Part shown: positions 20,001-34,275 of the stretch, one piece after another
Layout of the letters: the number at the start of each line of letters is the position of its first letter
Position numbering within the stretch: position 1 is the first letter of the stretch
Notes under the pieces: model-generated
What the model was told of the DNA's origin: nothing
Databases searched by the model: none
The model's input: only the letters and a program-made list of their open reading frames with translations
Translations under genes and position numbers: made by a program
Origin: Patagioenas fasciata
Taxonomy: Eukaryota > Chordata > Aves > Columbiformes > Columbidae
NCBI RefSeq assembly: GCF_037038585.1
Contig: NC_092560.1
Span: forward strand, 55,154,049 to 55,218,048
Direction of reading: 5' to 3'
Length of the DNA: 64,000 nucleotides

Positions 20001-22814
20001 ATGGAAGTAAACTAGGGAGCTGCAATCTACACATCTGATATTTTAAAAAGACAAATGCCTCATTTTAAAATGTCTTCTCTGAAATGCTTTTGCTTACAGC
20101 TACTGCTGCTTGTCTCCTTCAATACTTTCTGTGGAAGAATTAGCCTCATCCTATTATCCCTTTGCTACTCCTTTTTCTCTTGCCCAAATCCATAACAAGT
20201 CTGTTTTTTGGCTGCAGGCCAACAGACCAAGTTAAAGAGAAGTTTTGCAAAGCATTTAACAGGTACTGCCTGATGTACCCCTCGGCAAAAGCAGGCATGT
20301 CTTTGCTCTCCAGCTGTGCTTTCTTTGCATAGCCAAAATATTCTGTCAGATTAACAAAGTAAAGCAAGATGTTCTTATAGGCTTGCCCACTCCCTTTCAC
20401 CAGCAACCTGAGCTTCATCAGTCACAGGTTTTAATAGAAAGAGCGGCTTCTGAACAATGTAGTTAATTTTAGCTGTATTTCGGATATGGCTACCTAGCAG
20501 ACTCCTAATTCTTTTTCTTTAAGAAAACTAAGGTTAGCTTCCCACCCTTCAAGTGAATCTATGAAAATTGTACATTAATCAAAAAGTTAAACAGTTATGA
20601 TGATATGGAAGCATGTTCTGTGCTAGATTTTGGAAAGCCAGCTGTAAAGCATAATTGTACCTGCAAGAGAGGGACTAGATAGAAGCAAATCTTAATTTAG
20701 GCTAGAAGCTTTCATTTGTTTATCTCTGAAAAAGCAGACATGCATTTTATTAAATTATGGTAGCTGGCACCTCCAATTATACCTGCCTTAAATACTTATG
20801 GATTCCTCAATACTGTAGAAGGAATATAGAAAATACATTAGCAGGAGATGGATAATGAATCTGGTAATAGGTGTGAATACTTAGGTTGTTTTGGTTTTGT
20901 GTTTGTTTTGAAAGCCTGAATTCAAGGAGGGGCAGATTATGCCAAAAAAGGAGGCAATTTATATTGAGTGCAAAGCTTATAAATATAAGGACAATTTATT
21001 GTTAACAGTCATCCGTTCCCAGAGGATTAAGGACATATTACAGTAGCTTTTGAGACAGGACTGAAAAAATGAAGCAGAATGTTGATGCATGACCTCGTTT
21101 TCCCTTATAAAAATCAGGTTCTTAGCAATCTACTGTATATTGCAGATTTAGCACAACCACCACTTTTTTCACTAATGAAAAATAAAGAACCTCTTAGAAA
21201 ATTCAGGGCTCAGGTTGGGCTTTGGTGTCTCTTCTCTGAATATTGGATGTGTTATCCATGGAGGAAAATGAAGGGAGAACAATAGCAATATTTTGGGTGG
21301 AAGCATGTTCAAAAAGAAAAAAATATCAACAGATCTGCTCACAAATGACTCCACCACGTAAGACTTTTCTTGAAGAAAAGAGGTTGAAGAGGAAGGGACA
21401 TTTGGAAAGTTCTGTCTGTTCATTGATTTACTTTCAATGTGTGTATACATTTCCTAAGTTTAGGCTCAGTTATAAACTACTTGAGAGCAAATGGGTAGGA
21501 CATTCAAAGTGACTCAATTCAATTCAATTGATTTCAAGTCACTCAAACCATGGCTGAAAGTCAACATCTATAATCCCTAAAATTGGTATAATAATTTTTA
21601 ATCTTTCTAATATGTATTTCAATAATTTATTTATAGTGTAATTTAAAATAAACATTTTGTGAAAATAGTCATTTTAGAATGTGATAACTGCATATAATTT
21701 AGGTACAATTTGATATGTCTTAGCTAATCAAAATATTTTGCTTTTAAAATGAATCAGCTTATTCTACAAGAAAAATTACATACGTGAATCAAACAATTCC
21801 AGTCATTACATCTTTCAGGATTTTAGATTGGAAAATATACTTCTCTGTCATTTCATTCATGAAACATAGGAGGTATATATGCTGTATTTTCTTCCTTCAG
21901 GTCTTAGTAAGTTCTCAATTTTAAATGACCTAGCTATTGAGTTGGACTTTAAAATCTACTAAAATCAAGAAAATATCAGCTTTCAGCTTGTAGAACTAGG
22001 TGTTGATGGCCCTATATCCATAGGATTTAGCACCTTAGCCAACTGTGGCTATAGGCTGTTGGCAAGAAATTTCCATCAGTCCAATAAAATTGAATTCTTC
22101 AAGTCTTCTTTGATAATATTTTGTAATTAGGTTTAGTAATAAGTAGTTGGTTTGGGTTTCATAGTAGGCAATCAATATTTTTAATTTGAATTATGAATAG
22201 AGTGCAGGAAGTGACATTTTTAAAGCCAGCAAGGCACTATTACTGGAATGTCTAATGGAAGTACTCAGTGGTTTGTCTAGAACATGAAATTAAAACTGTT
22301 TAAAAAAAAAAAAAGTTATTCTTTCTATATTCAAGTCAAAATGAGGAAATAATGGAAATCCTGCTATTCTAGTTACAATGTCATACCCATCAGTATTGCT
22401 TGTGGGTTACTCAAACCAAAAGACCTTGAGATCTTTGGAAGCTGTGAATGTCATTGGGGTCACAGACAAAATAAGGAAACAAAGAGGTTATATATGAAAC
22501 ACTGGCTTCCCAGGGGACTTTAAGGAAGAAGGGGGTATAGACCTAAGAAATTAAAGTCATACAAAGGTGTTCTCCACATGAGTCTGAGAGAAGGGTAGGA
22601 AGGCAGGAAATGGAAGAAGCAGAACCTCTGTGCACCTGGCTTTCACATCCCAACAGGGTGAAAGTGGCTCATTCCAGGGTGGTATTTTTCTCAAGCAATC
22701 AATCTTTTATCCCTCTCAGGGTCTGTGTATTTCTGCTCATGCCTTATCATCTCATGCAGATGGCAATATCTGATCCTTCCTTAGGTTTTGCTTGTTTACT
22801 CACAAGAGGAAGAC

Positions 22815-22839
22815 TTTTTTTTTTTTAAAAAAAAAAAAA
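22815..22839. repeat. T12-A13 homopolymer palindrome
   Basis: Twelve T are followed directly by thirteen A, a perfect inverted repeat of at least 24 bases with no spacer. It is the only such junction seen in the window. Confidence 0.9.
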
Positions 22840-25800
22840 GCACATGATTTTTGGCTCATACCTCTCTGCCCAGCTCGGTACTGTCTGTGATTGTCACAGA
22901 GTCCTTTACAGCCTGTGCTGCATCGTCTTCAGCCCCATGATAGCACACAGAACCACCATCTCCTGGAAAAGACTTTCAGTGTCTTGGGAGACAGCAAAGT
23001 GGAAGTTCCTGGAAGCAACCTGGTCTTGCTGGACCCATCTCCCTGAGCCCAAGGGGCCATAGTCAGCTCCATGTGCCTAGCCAGGAGACACTACCCTTCT
23101 TCCCTACCAGAGCAATCACCATGGAGTGCACTTCCAAAAGGCAACCTTGCTTTTATAAAGAGCTGGTATCTGCTAATTTTAATACTACTTCTAATTAACA
23201 CAGCAAAAGGTGGCTATGCTTTCAGGTTCCTCAAAAGTGAAATATCCCTTCTGGGTTTCTTCCAGCTCTGGCTGAACCTGCAAATAAAAACATCACTAAC
23301 TGTATATGCAATGTTCATTTTCTAAATCAACACTTACCCAGCAGAAGCTGGACCTGCATCCCTCATTCATTTGCGTTGTTTGCATTTTAAACAAATGCCT
23401 GCTCATATGGCAGACCTTCAACTTGGATAACTAACAGTGACTCTCTACCGCTTTCTGACCTGGACATTTGTCTGTCTCTTCTCCCCACCCTCGCTTCAGG
23501 TACATTTTTCTTTTTCAGTAGGAGAAGCGATAGAATGGATTTGAAGGCTGGTAGAGCAGAAACATGGAGAAGGAAGGGCATAGCCCAACTATGCCGCAGG
23601 GAGCTGGGGCACTCATTAACACTGTTGCTGCTCAAGGAGAAAGTGTTGCCTCATGAGATACCCAGCCCCAGCCTGCCACATAGTCCTGCAGCCTGTCCGT
23701 GACCTGGGCATGACCATGTACTGGGACAAATGCACCTGAGCTTGGCCCGATTTGGAACTTCTCTAGGATCTTCTCTAAGTAAAATTTCCATGAAGAGTTA
23801 GAAAGCATGAACAATGCAATCTACCCTTCCAGAAGTCAAGGGCACACTTGCCATGAGGCAACTGTGATGTGCATAGCTTCCCAACCACGTGTAAATGTCC
23901 TGTGAAACAGGGCACAGACAGGTACCATCAGGGAGCCACTTTTTTGGGCTGCTGTGCAGTGAGCAGCGTGTGTTTCTTCCCAGCACAGTTGCCAAGGAAG
24001 GTTTTACAGCCTCATGTAAATTTTGGTAGATGCTTTTTCCCAGCCAAAAGTGACAAACATCCAGCTTAAAATTAATCATGTTTTGTTTTCTCTCTTCTTT
24101 GATGACTGATCAATGAACTATTGCTGTTGCATTGTGGGCAGAGGGAGCACATTGTTATGGCAGCTTTCATTTAACTGCAGCTGCAAACATTATGTTAGCA
24201 AATCAGCTCTCTGCTCTCATTGAATTTGCTCTCTACAGCCCTATAGCTCAGGGAAAGACGTACCAAAATGTGTGAAGGACTCAAAAGCAAGAAGACATTT
24301 AGAAGAGAAGCAGCAATGGAAAATAATTGTCCAGAGCCAGAAAAGCCCTGTATTAAATTACTAGTGATAGATCAAACGACAACTGCGCAGCTTTGAGTAG
24401 TGGAGCTTTGCATCTTTCTCTGACATTCAGACCAAGATTTGATTTAAAAACTGAGGTGTCCAATCCCTGCCAGTGGCACCTTTGAAAAACTCCAGCTGCA
24501 TTCATTCTACAGTCCAGAGGAATAAAAACCTCTTTTTCCTAAAAACCGACTGAGCTCAGCAGTTAGCATTTTCATTTACACAGAAAATTCAAAATACTCA
24601 GTGTTAGTATTGCTGATTATTGCAGGAGGAATGGAACTCCATTTGTCCTTTGCCATAGTAATGAAAAATAGAAAAAAAAAAAAATAAAAGGAGAAAGAGA
24701 GGAAATTACTATCATTTCAGCTATCTCAGCTTTCTCCCATCCAGCATGGGGACTGGTGTGTCCCCTTTCAGATGCAGTAGCACAAAGACTTAGGTCAGTC
24801 AAAGGAGGCATTGGCACCGGTTTTATCCTAAGAAGAAAACCTTGAGCACTTCCTGGTTTCCACCTTCTACAGTTAATCTGAAGCACATCTGTTGTGGCCC
24901 GACATGGCTGGAAGCTTCAAAGCACTGGAACGAGTCTCCTTCACCCTTCGTGACTAGAGGAAGGATTATGAAATCCCTGTGTTGAGGAAAGCACAGTATT
25001 TGTTTCCTTCCTAAGCCTGAGGGGTGGAAAGGAAGATATATGGAGTAGATGAATCACCAATGAATGGTCAGTGAGCACATTCTGCACTCAAAAAGTGGGT
25101 TAAATATTACTAAAGAAAAAAAAAAAAAGTCCATTTCTGGAACAGCACCTACAATTCTTTAGGAAAAGTATGCAATACAAACTTGACACAGTCCTTAAAC
25201 TGAGACTTACTAGTATTTGGCTTATTAGCTCCTCATCCTCCCTACATCAAAACTGAGAAGAGAACCTGTCTGGTGGAATTTGTCACAGTTCCATTAGCTT
25301 CAGTGGAGTTATGACAGTTCATGCCAGAGGAAGACCTGCTCTCAAGATTAATAAATGCTGCTGCCATTGCTGCAGGGTCTGAATGTCAAAGCTTCCTCCT
25401 GGCCCATCAGGTGCTGGGCACCACTGAGCTTAAAAAAAAATATGTGCCAGAAGCCTTCCTCAGATCCCAGCTTCAGCTTGAGAACTGATAGCCATTGGCA
25501 TCAAGTACCTTGACTGTTGTGCTCACAGGATTGCCTAGTAGCGAACATTTCAGCTGGAACTTTTTAGTCTATATTCTAGATGTTCTCTGTTTCTAGAAAA
25601 AATGCTGCCATTATGGTCAAAGAATGGTCAAAGTTGGAAAGGCTGGCATTATAAATAATTAGAAACAGTTTCTCTCTTGCACACAGGGACACACAGATGC
25701 CGAAGTAAAACTTTTAAGTCACTGAACTAATTCCTTTCCTGAAAGCCTTTTTAATTTTTTTTTTCTTGGATACATGAAAATGGTGCAGAAAGGAAAGCTT

Positions 25801-28800
25801 AAAATAATACTATACTTCAGACCATATACATTTACAGACTAATTCACAGTAAATTATGTTCTACAAGTATACATTTCAATGTATTATATACATGTGGCTA
25901 TGGGATACCTTTATGTAAAACAGAAAGCATTTTCCTCTTTTTGTATACACATATTTGAATAAGGACCACATAGATGTATATACCCATACCTTCCTGAAGT
26001 ATCAGTTAGCTGAGCAAACTGAGTTCTTTTTTGGGTTTCCACTTCATCAGCCTTAACTAGGCAGTCCAGAACTATGGGATGTGCATCAAAAGAAAAAACA
26101 AACAAAAAAACCCAAAAACCGAAACACAAAACAACTTGTTACTGAAGTCTCTAGGTGAAATTCTATAGTGTACACCTTTGTATTCTTTTTGGTGTGTGTT
26201 TCTGTCAGTTATGTGTACCTCTGCATGACCATAGCATAAAGCATTTGCTAGTGCTGGGCATTTTCCATCAGCAGCCACAGTATGTGTTTTTCTGATTACT
26301 GAGGGAGGCTTTGGCTGACGTGAGATTAACAGACAAAATAAAGCTTTTCTGCATCTGAATAGTAGAGGTTTCACCACTATTTTTTAGTTTTATTTCAAAA
26401 GAAGTACGGACATTTATTCTAACATATAGCCTTATATTTTAGGCTTGAAAACTATTTCAGGAAGGGAGAAAAGGTGTTTAGCTTATTTACAGCAACAAAA
26501 CATTTTTAGACAGATATTCAGCAAAGTAGACAGACACACCATATATCTGAGTTCACAGCATATTCCAGAGAAAAGATCTGCTGTATCAAGTTTCATGGAT
26601 TTATCCAAGTCTGGATAGGTTTATCTTTCAAAATATGATGGATTGATCACAGACTAAACTGATCTGTCAAGAGAAATAAGCTAGGTAAATCCTTGAATAA
26701 AGGTAAAAGAATAAAGCTCAATTTTTTTGCTTGAAACTTTAAACAAACAGAAGATTTCTCATTGGCTGGATACTTTGCTATTTTTTCTTATTTAAAGAAA
26801 CTTGTGATCATAAGAAGAAGCAGATAGATCAGATAGATAAACTGTTCCAAGGGAACTAAATACCAAAGGTTATTCATTAGATGTGGAGCACCAAAGCTCA
26901 TATGGCTGTATGCAGAGAGCTCCAATTGAAAAGAAACTAATTTCTGATGTGCTCTCTTGCTGATAAGCTGTAATTTGGGACTGACTGAATATGAGGAAAC
27001 TTTCATTCTTTTTTACCCAGTCTGACCTGACAGCCTTGGTCATTTCCTGCCAGAGGCTGGAATAGGCTTTCTCAATCACCAGCAAAATGCATTTAGCTTG
27101 CTGAGAAAAAGCACTTGAGTAGTATCTTGAAACACTTCTCATTTACCAAGCAAAATGGGATGCAGCACACAAGGGAAGAATTTGAAAGGTGGACCAGCAT
27201 TTTAAATAAGGATTCAGCAGCAAAGCATCAACTAATCAGTGCTGCTTATTCGATTATTTTTCCAATCTCTTGTGCAAATTCTATCTCAAAGTCCTCTGAC
27301 ACCATTGATGGCAAGTTCCTTCACAACCATGTCTCCCACTGTCAAGGCATACAAAGCAGCTCTGCATAGACTTCTTGTATCATGCAAACATAGCTGAAGC
27401 AAACAAGCAGTAAAAATGCAACCTTTGCATTGGGTGTGCTCTGGCCTTTACTTCCATCCCAGTTTGAAGGCTGAGAGGGCATTTCAGCTCTCCACTGTCC
27501 CAGGCAGTGCTAGGCTTTGAGCCACAGCCCGAGGCTGCTGAAGCTCACAGTGCCTGAGGGTGACACTGGGCAGGTTACCAGGCCCATCACCAATATGGCT
27601 TCCAGGCTGGCTGCCAGCAGCCAAGTAAAGAAATGTAGTAACAGGAGAAGCAGAACTACGTAGGCCACTAAGGAAGTCTGCACTGGTGCTGAGCTCAATC
27701 TTCTGTGGTCCTGTTCTGGTTACACAGACTGCTCTTCCCAAGCTCTTCATCCCAAGATGTGATCGCAAGTGCCTTACTTTCTTCTCAAGTTTCATGGTTC
27801 TGTCTTCACTCCCATGTTGTAAAATGAGAATAGTGCTTGCATCCTTTGGAAGAGAAACATAATCAAACAGATTTTATGATGTCTTAAAACCTGCTGGGAA
27901 GTACACAGAGTCCTCCTGTGACAACCAGTCCCGGAATTTTGTAAATCCTCTTCTGAGTTAACCAGCTCTTCCATCAACATGAAAAACAACATGTTGAATT
28001 GAGAGATAAGTGGCATTAGGGTCTCAGGGCTCAACAGTGTGCACTGGTACTACCAAAAGAAGTAATTATGGGGACCTTTGTCTACACCTTTGGAGACTGC
28101 AGCTAAACTCAAACTCTCTCTTGCTACCTTTCAATTCCTAAGAGGTAATACAGCAGTTGAATTTTCACTGTCATTTTTTGAATATTGCTTTATTAACATT
28201 ACCCTTCTTGTTGGCTGACCTGATCTGCAGAGGGTCTTGGATGCTAGTTTTGTAAAATGACCTGATCTACAGACGATCCAGGTTGAAATAAAGTTTTGAC
28301 TATAAAAAATTTGTTGTGTCATCGTTCTGTCTAAGTTTGTCCAAGAACCTGTCTCTCCCCACAAACATGGTTGGATGGCACCATGACTCCTGCTTCCTCT
28401 TCACTCTCCCTGATTGGCTGGTTTTGAGCCCATTCTAATATATGGTAAACCCACAGCACTATTTCTTCTCACTTCATATAGCTTTACATTAAACATTTTA
28501 TGACCTCTTAACTGCTTCACTTGTACCTTTCTCATGTTTGGGACCTCCTGCCATGTAAAATACCCTGCTGTTCCATCAAAACCATTTGCAAAAATTCGTC
28601 TGATCTGTAAAGAAACCCATTATCATTAAACACTGTACTTTCTTGCTCTGCTCTGTTATTAGAGAGGCTGTATTATACAAGCTTTATTCTTAAATCAAAG
28701 GGAAAGGTTTATTGTATTTGTCATTCATTTTCCATCTCCAGCAAAGCATCATGTATACTTACATTGCTCGTAAATACCATGTAATACTGTTTTCTTGAAA

Positions 28801-31800
28801 TGCTTTATAGTGACTAATTGGGAAAGTAATTACTCAAACTCAGTGAGAAGAGGTTGAGCTGTGGCAATTTATTCACATCTTTATGCATAGCAGATAATAC
28901 TTGAGTTTCCATTAGCTGCAGGGGCACAAAGAATTTTAGAAACTTGGTGTTGTATGTATTGTTCACTTAGACTTGAAGCTGAGTCATAAAAACACATGCA
29001 TTTTAAAGAGGAGGTATCTGATTAGAGGTGGAGAATGACCTATATGTTTAATCAAGTTGCTCCATTCTAATAAATGTCATGTTCTAGTGTACATTAATGA
29101 GTAAATTTTATTCAAAGATGGAAGAAAACTGAAGAGATGGACCTAGATTCTCTTGCTATCGACAGGTATAGGGTTTAGGATTAAAAATGCATTTGGATAC
29201 CTTGAAAGAAAACTGGCTAAATATCTACTGAAACAGAACAACATACTCTCTGTTGAGAGCTTAGCATCACTAGTAAACACGGAGAGTGGGAGTGTGAGAA
29301 GGCAGAAGGGGCATTATATGTTTGCTTCAGCTTTTATGCTTTAGAAATCACACAGGTAAAACTATCTTCTTGAGATATCTGATAAAGACAATAGTTGCAG
29401 TTCAACAACATTCTCTTGCAATGCAGATTTTACATGAAAATTTTGTTTTCTTAAAATGTTCAAGCTTCTATTGTTATGCTTGCTATGATGTGCATGTTAA
29501 AAATGTAACATAGTTTGAACATAAACATCAAATCAAGAATAGAAAATATACATCTGTAGCTCGAAGTTATTTGTGTGTTAACATGACTGTTGGGCCCTTC
29601 AAGTCTGCCTGATTGTCCCTGGGTTGCTCTTCCACTAATTAACACCTGATAATGCAGTCTTCTGAGTAGGAATCATTCTGATAGGGATACATGCAGGGGC
29701 AGGAAAATCAGAAGCAATTAAAATGCTCATTTTTACCAGCAGTAGCTCTATGGGAGACTGAGCTGCAGGCTTGCCCAGGCTGACCTCATGACCTTTGAAA
29801 TTTTCACTAATTTCAGCAGAAAACATATATACTTATCCACTTTGAAATATCATTATATGAAAACACCCAAGGCTTTATTACACAAAAAAAATCCAGGACA
29901 AATGAACGAACAAAACCCCACATTCCTCATCAATTATTTGTTTGAACAAAATATAGAGCTAAAAAAAGGGCTAAAAAAGGTGTAGCTGCCACATCACTAC
30001 TCCAGTATACGAGGAAAGAAAAATGTGGAAAGAGGGATAAAGAGAAAGACTGGGTGTGCTTGGTAATTGCAGAAGGTGAAGGTGCTGAGAATTATCTGCG
30101 TATAACTAAGACTACCTCCCAAAGCAGCACAGCTATCAAGAAGAAAACACACCACCAGTTAAATAAAATTACCTGTGCAGGCAACAAAGCAAGATAAAAA
30201 CCACAGCTCCTCTCTGGGCAAGAAAGTGAATGAACCTGTATCTCAGAAGGCCAGAGATACAAATAAAACCAAACCTCACAAGACATGTTTCAGATCCATT
30301 CAACCCAAACCTGCAACCTTCTTCTGAGCAGACCCTCCCTTGCCCTGGTGCTTTTTCTTTTTGAGACAATTGTTTAGCCCCATGAATACATGTTCTACTT
30401 GAGGCAGATGATCTTATTTATCATTCTTATAGTGAATGGTGAGTATTGTGTTTTCATACAAAGGATGTGAGGAACCTTGCTGTTTACAACTTTTATTCAG
30501 TTTGGCATTAAGGAATTAATTCCCGTTCTAATCCAGCTGCTTCCGGTGGCTGAGTGCCCTTTGCTGTGGTGGAACAATAGATAAAGACAGTCACACATCT
30601 GCAGCTGTATTTCTTTCAATCAAATGATGTCAGCTTATGAAAAAACGATACCACTGTTACTTAGTGTCCTGTAGTTCTTCATTTAAAACTTATTGTGAAG
30701 CTGCCAGAGTTGTGGCCTAAAGAAGATTGACAACAACAAAAAGAATTTTGAGATCTTCTCACTTCTCTTGTTATAGAAACCTAACTTTGAGGTGGAACTT
30801 TTTGGAACATGGACAATGCCGGAAAAGCAGGCCATTTTTTACTTCTAACTTCTAAATAAAAGAGGCTTTCAGGTACATACCACCACAGAGGAAGTTATTA
30901 TAAAACATTAAGTGCACTTAAATGTCAGTTACGTTACTACTGCTCTGCTTAGCTGAAATCAGTACTTGGTCTACCTGTATTTCCTGCTGTTGAATCTTTT
31001 TATCAAAGGAGTGTTAGGCCCGTCATTCATGGGTGACGTTCATGTTTCTACACAACAGGAATGAAGTGCAACAAACTACAGAGAGTTTATGAGATTTATG
31101 TTTGGTTTTCCTTGCTATAACCAGCATAAGCTAGGTTCACAAGCCTGTTACTGTAATATATGTGTGATACTTCCCCAGTGTGGTGGGTGATCTTTTTCTA
31201 TACCACTCATGATGGGAGGAGAATGACAAGAGAAGTTGTAGCTCCAAAATGAATATATGCATTAGTAGAATTGTATGAAATGTATATATTTCTTCACAAA
31301 CATGTTTCATAATATACTGCACTTTTTCTGTAAACACAGCATACTTTTATTGTACCTAGAAGCTTTTTTGTGTGTGAGACTATGATAGAAAGTGATCTGT
31401 ATGTTAACTGCCATTTTGGATCACTCTAGAAAGCAATCCCTTAAATCTCCAGTGATATCTTTCTGACAGTTTTATAATCTCTGCAAATTGTTGGTAAGAG
31501 CAGTGAACAAACCTGTCAGCAATTCTGTCTCTCATTGCTCTAATTTGAAGGAATGTGCAATGTGCTGCAGGAAACCAGGAAGCTGCAAATAGCTTGTTAA
31601 GTGCATCTTACAGACTGTGGTGATGCATAAGTGTCTGTAAGAGTTTAACGCTGCGAGAAGGCTAGGCAATTTGACTACTCGAAGTGCTTTGGTATTGCTG
31701 AAACTGGAAAAGTCATTGCAAAAGGAATGGTGGGCCTATGCGAAAAACAACATTCATGTCTCTGACTGTCGAACCCTGACAAATTCCCTTGGTCTTACTG

Positions 31801-34148
31801 TATGGAGGGGAAGTGACAGCATGTGGCTGTGGATGGAGGTTGTAATGCCTATAAGGGCTTCTCTGCACTCAGCGCTCTGCTACGTACTATGCTCCATGCC
31901 TCCCCAGTGGAAGCACTATGTGTTAGCTCCTGTCCTGCTACATCTCTGTGTACCAGGCATAGCCCCTGGTAGGTCATCAGTGCACTCCAGAGAACTGGAG
32001 TTGTTTTGCAAGATCCTAGATGGAAGCTACTGCAGTACATTAAAGGTCTGAGAGTTGCAGGTGTCCTCATAGGGTACCAAGTAATTAAGATGAAATCAAA
32101 TGCAGGAGATCTGGTAGACCTGCACTAATCTGTTTAGATGTCATAAGAAATCTATCCATTCAATACCTTTTGGTAAGTTTCAAAGGTTAGAGAGGCCTGG
32201 AGTATTTTTTAATCCCAATATCAGGGTTCTAAAGCCATTTACTTAAAAAAACCCCAAACCTACAGGACAAAACATAATGGTCTTTTGAAGCTCCATGTAA
32301 GCAAAATGATAAGGCAAGTTCAGCTCCAATATGTGCTTATGTCCTTGAGGAGCCTCCCCTGAATATCCACCTGAGCTCCATGCCTCTGGGTCTGGGAGCC
32401 CCATTTCAGCTTAGGCCTGGGAACACAGACTGTGCCTGAGCTGCATTAGGGATGGCCCTGTCTCCAGCTCTTTCTCCTGCATGGGTCTTGGACACGCTTT
32501 TGCGGAGTGTGTGTCCTGGATGGACACCAGACATATATTGTATCTTGTCTCTGATCCTGCTTCCGGTCCTGTTGGCAGGATGGACTTCGAACCCATGTTG
32601 TAGCCTTGTCATCAGTCCTGTCTGTGGCTTCATCTCCTTTTGCCCCCAGCTGAGCTCTCTACTGTGTCTGGGATTGTTGATGGACCCTGCCACTAGCACC
32701 CAGCTCTGCATGATGTGCATAGCCCCTTTGGGAATGTGCTCCATGGATGAAGGTATGTCCTGTGGTGGGGTTGCCGTTGTCTCCTGGCTTGCCTGCACTT
32801 AGGGAGCAGCAACCCTGGCTGCTCCTTCCCATGCAACTTCAAAGCTTTGTATACTATTTAAGAGTAGCATATGTCCTAAGTTTGCATACACAACCAGTCT
32901 GATAGCAGAGGCAAATTATATTTTGATTATTCAAACAGGCATTTAGAAATCTAAGTCAGCCGTTTGAACATGCCAATAACCAGCCATCGTACACAACACT
33001 CAGTAGTTTGCAGGAGATCTGCCAATGCCCTTGAGACTTGGATGGTGGAGATGTCCAGGTCTGTTTTCCCTGCTGAATGTGGAAGGTGGAATACTTCCTT
33101 TCAGAAGTGACTTTTTTCTCCTTGCAGTGCTTCACCCTGTTGTCATTTCTGTCTTGGAACACCACAATGCTTAGTGTATGAGCTGTGGTCCCCACAATAT
33201 CCGGGCTCTACCTCTCTCCCATGTGGCAGTGCTCTGATATTTGCAATCAGCAGACACTGTTACAATTAGTTGAGCTGTTTGAACTAAAAGGATTCTAATA
33301 AACAGAGCAAGCTTGTCTGCTTCTTAAAACAACCATGAGCTCCAGAGTGTCAGGATTTATTCATGCAAATTAAGAGATCGCACCACAGCGAGTGGTAGAC
33401 AGCATGGGAATTGTCTCTTTAAATACTGAAACCAAAACAGAGCAAGGACAGGCTCTAGATGTAAATTATACAAAGACCTATAGGAATAAAACTGCTTTCT
33501 TTAACTTTGTTTTTTACCTAATTTCAGGCTCAAAGGATGTTTTCTGCAGTTTCTTGGCACCCTCACGTGACAGTGTTTGAGTGTTTGGTATTTCAATAAT
33601 TGAAGGAGGTTTGAGAACAAATTAATTGCTTTCAAGAAATACATTGAATTTTTAGAACCTTCTTTGTCCACATGCTTTTATGACATAAAATTCAGTTTCT
33701 AACTGTATTTTTTTCTTCTGTCAGCCTCCAGCCTGGAAAATTTCAGTGCTGTCAACAGTTTCTGTTATAAAATGTTGAAACAAACCTCACTTTTGAGAAA
33801 CCTTTGGTTTGAGTCAGAGTAGTTTGCTGTGTAAAAGACCACTATTTGAGCTTGCTCTGTGACCCCTGTTCCCATTGCAGCCTCCATCTTGGTGCAGTAG
33901 GGCTCCAGGCTGCAAAATTTACACAACTTCTTCTCAGTGTTTCTAGACTTTGTTTGTTCCCTTGTGAGTGAGTTCCCCAATTCCCTGCTCTGACTAGGTT
34001 GTCTGCTGTAGCTTGGTGGTCCTTCTCCTGGACTGGCTATGAAGGTCAGTCCCATCTTGTCTGGATAAATGGCAAACAGTATGGCTGCAGCCGCCTGCCC
34101 AGGGATAACCCTCAGTGCAAGTGTGAAACCAGCAGCTGATCAGACAGA

Positions 34149-34275
34149 CTCAGGCAACTGTTTCTGAATGTCCTTGTAAACCATTCATCCTGGTAACAAA
34201 TAATGGGCAAAAATGTTAATAAATAAGTGAAATCCACATGCTCTGAGTTCGCCTGCGATTCACCAGTTGCCTGAG
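34149..34275. repeat. imperfect inverted repeat, 12-bp perfect core arms
   Basis: CTCAGGCAACTG at 34149-34160 is the exact reverse complement of 34264-34275, with about 103 bases between. Weaker complementarity (CAGCTGATCAGACAG-like against CTGAGTTGACAAGTCCAGCTG-like) extends the arms outward to about 30 bases. It could be a decayed MITE-like element or chance. Confidence 0.4.
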
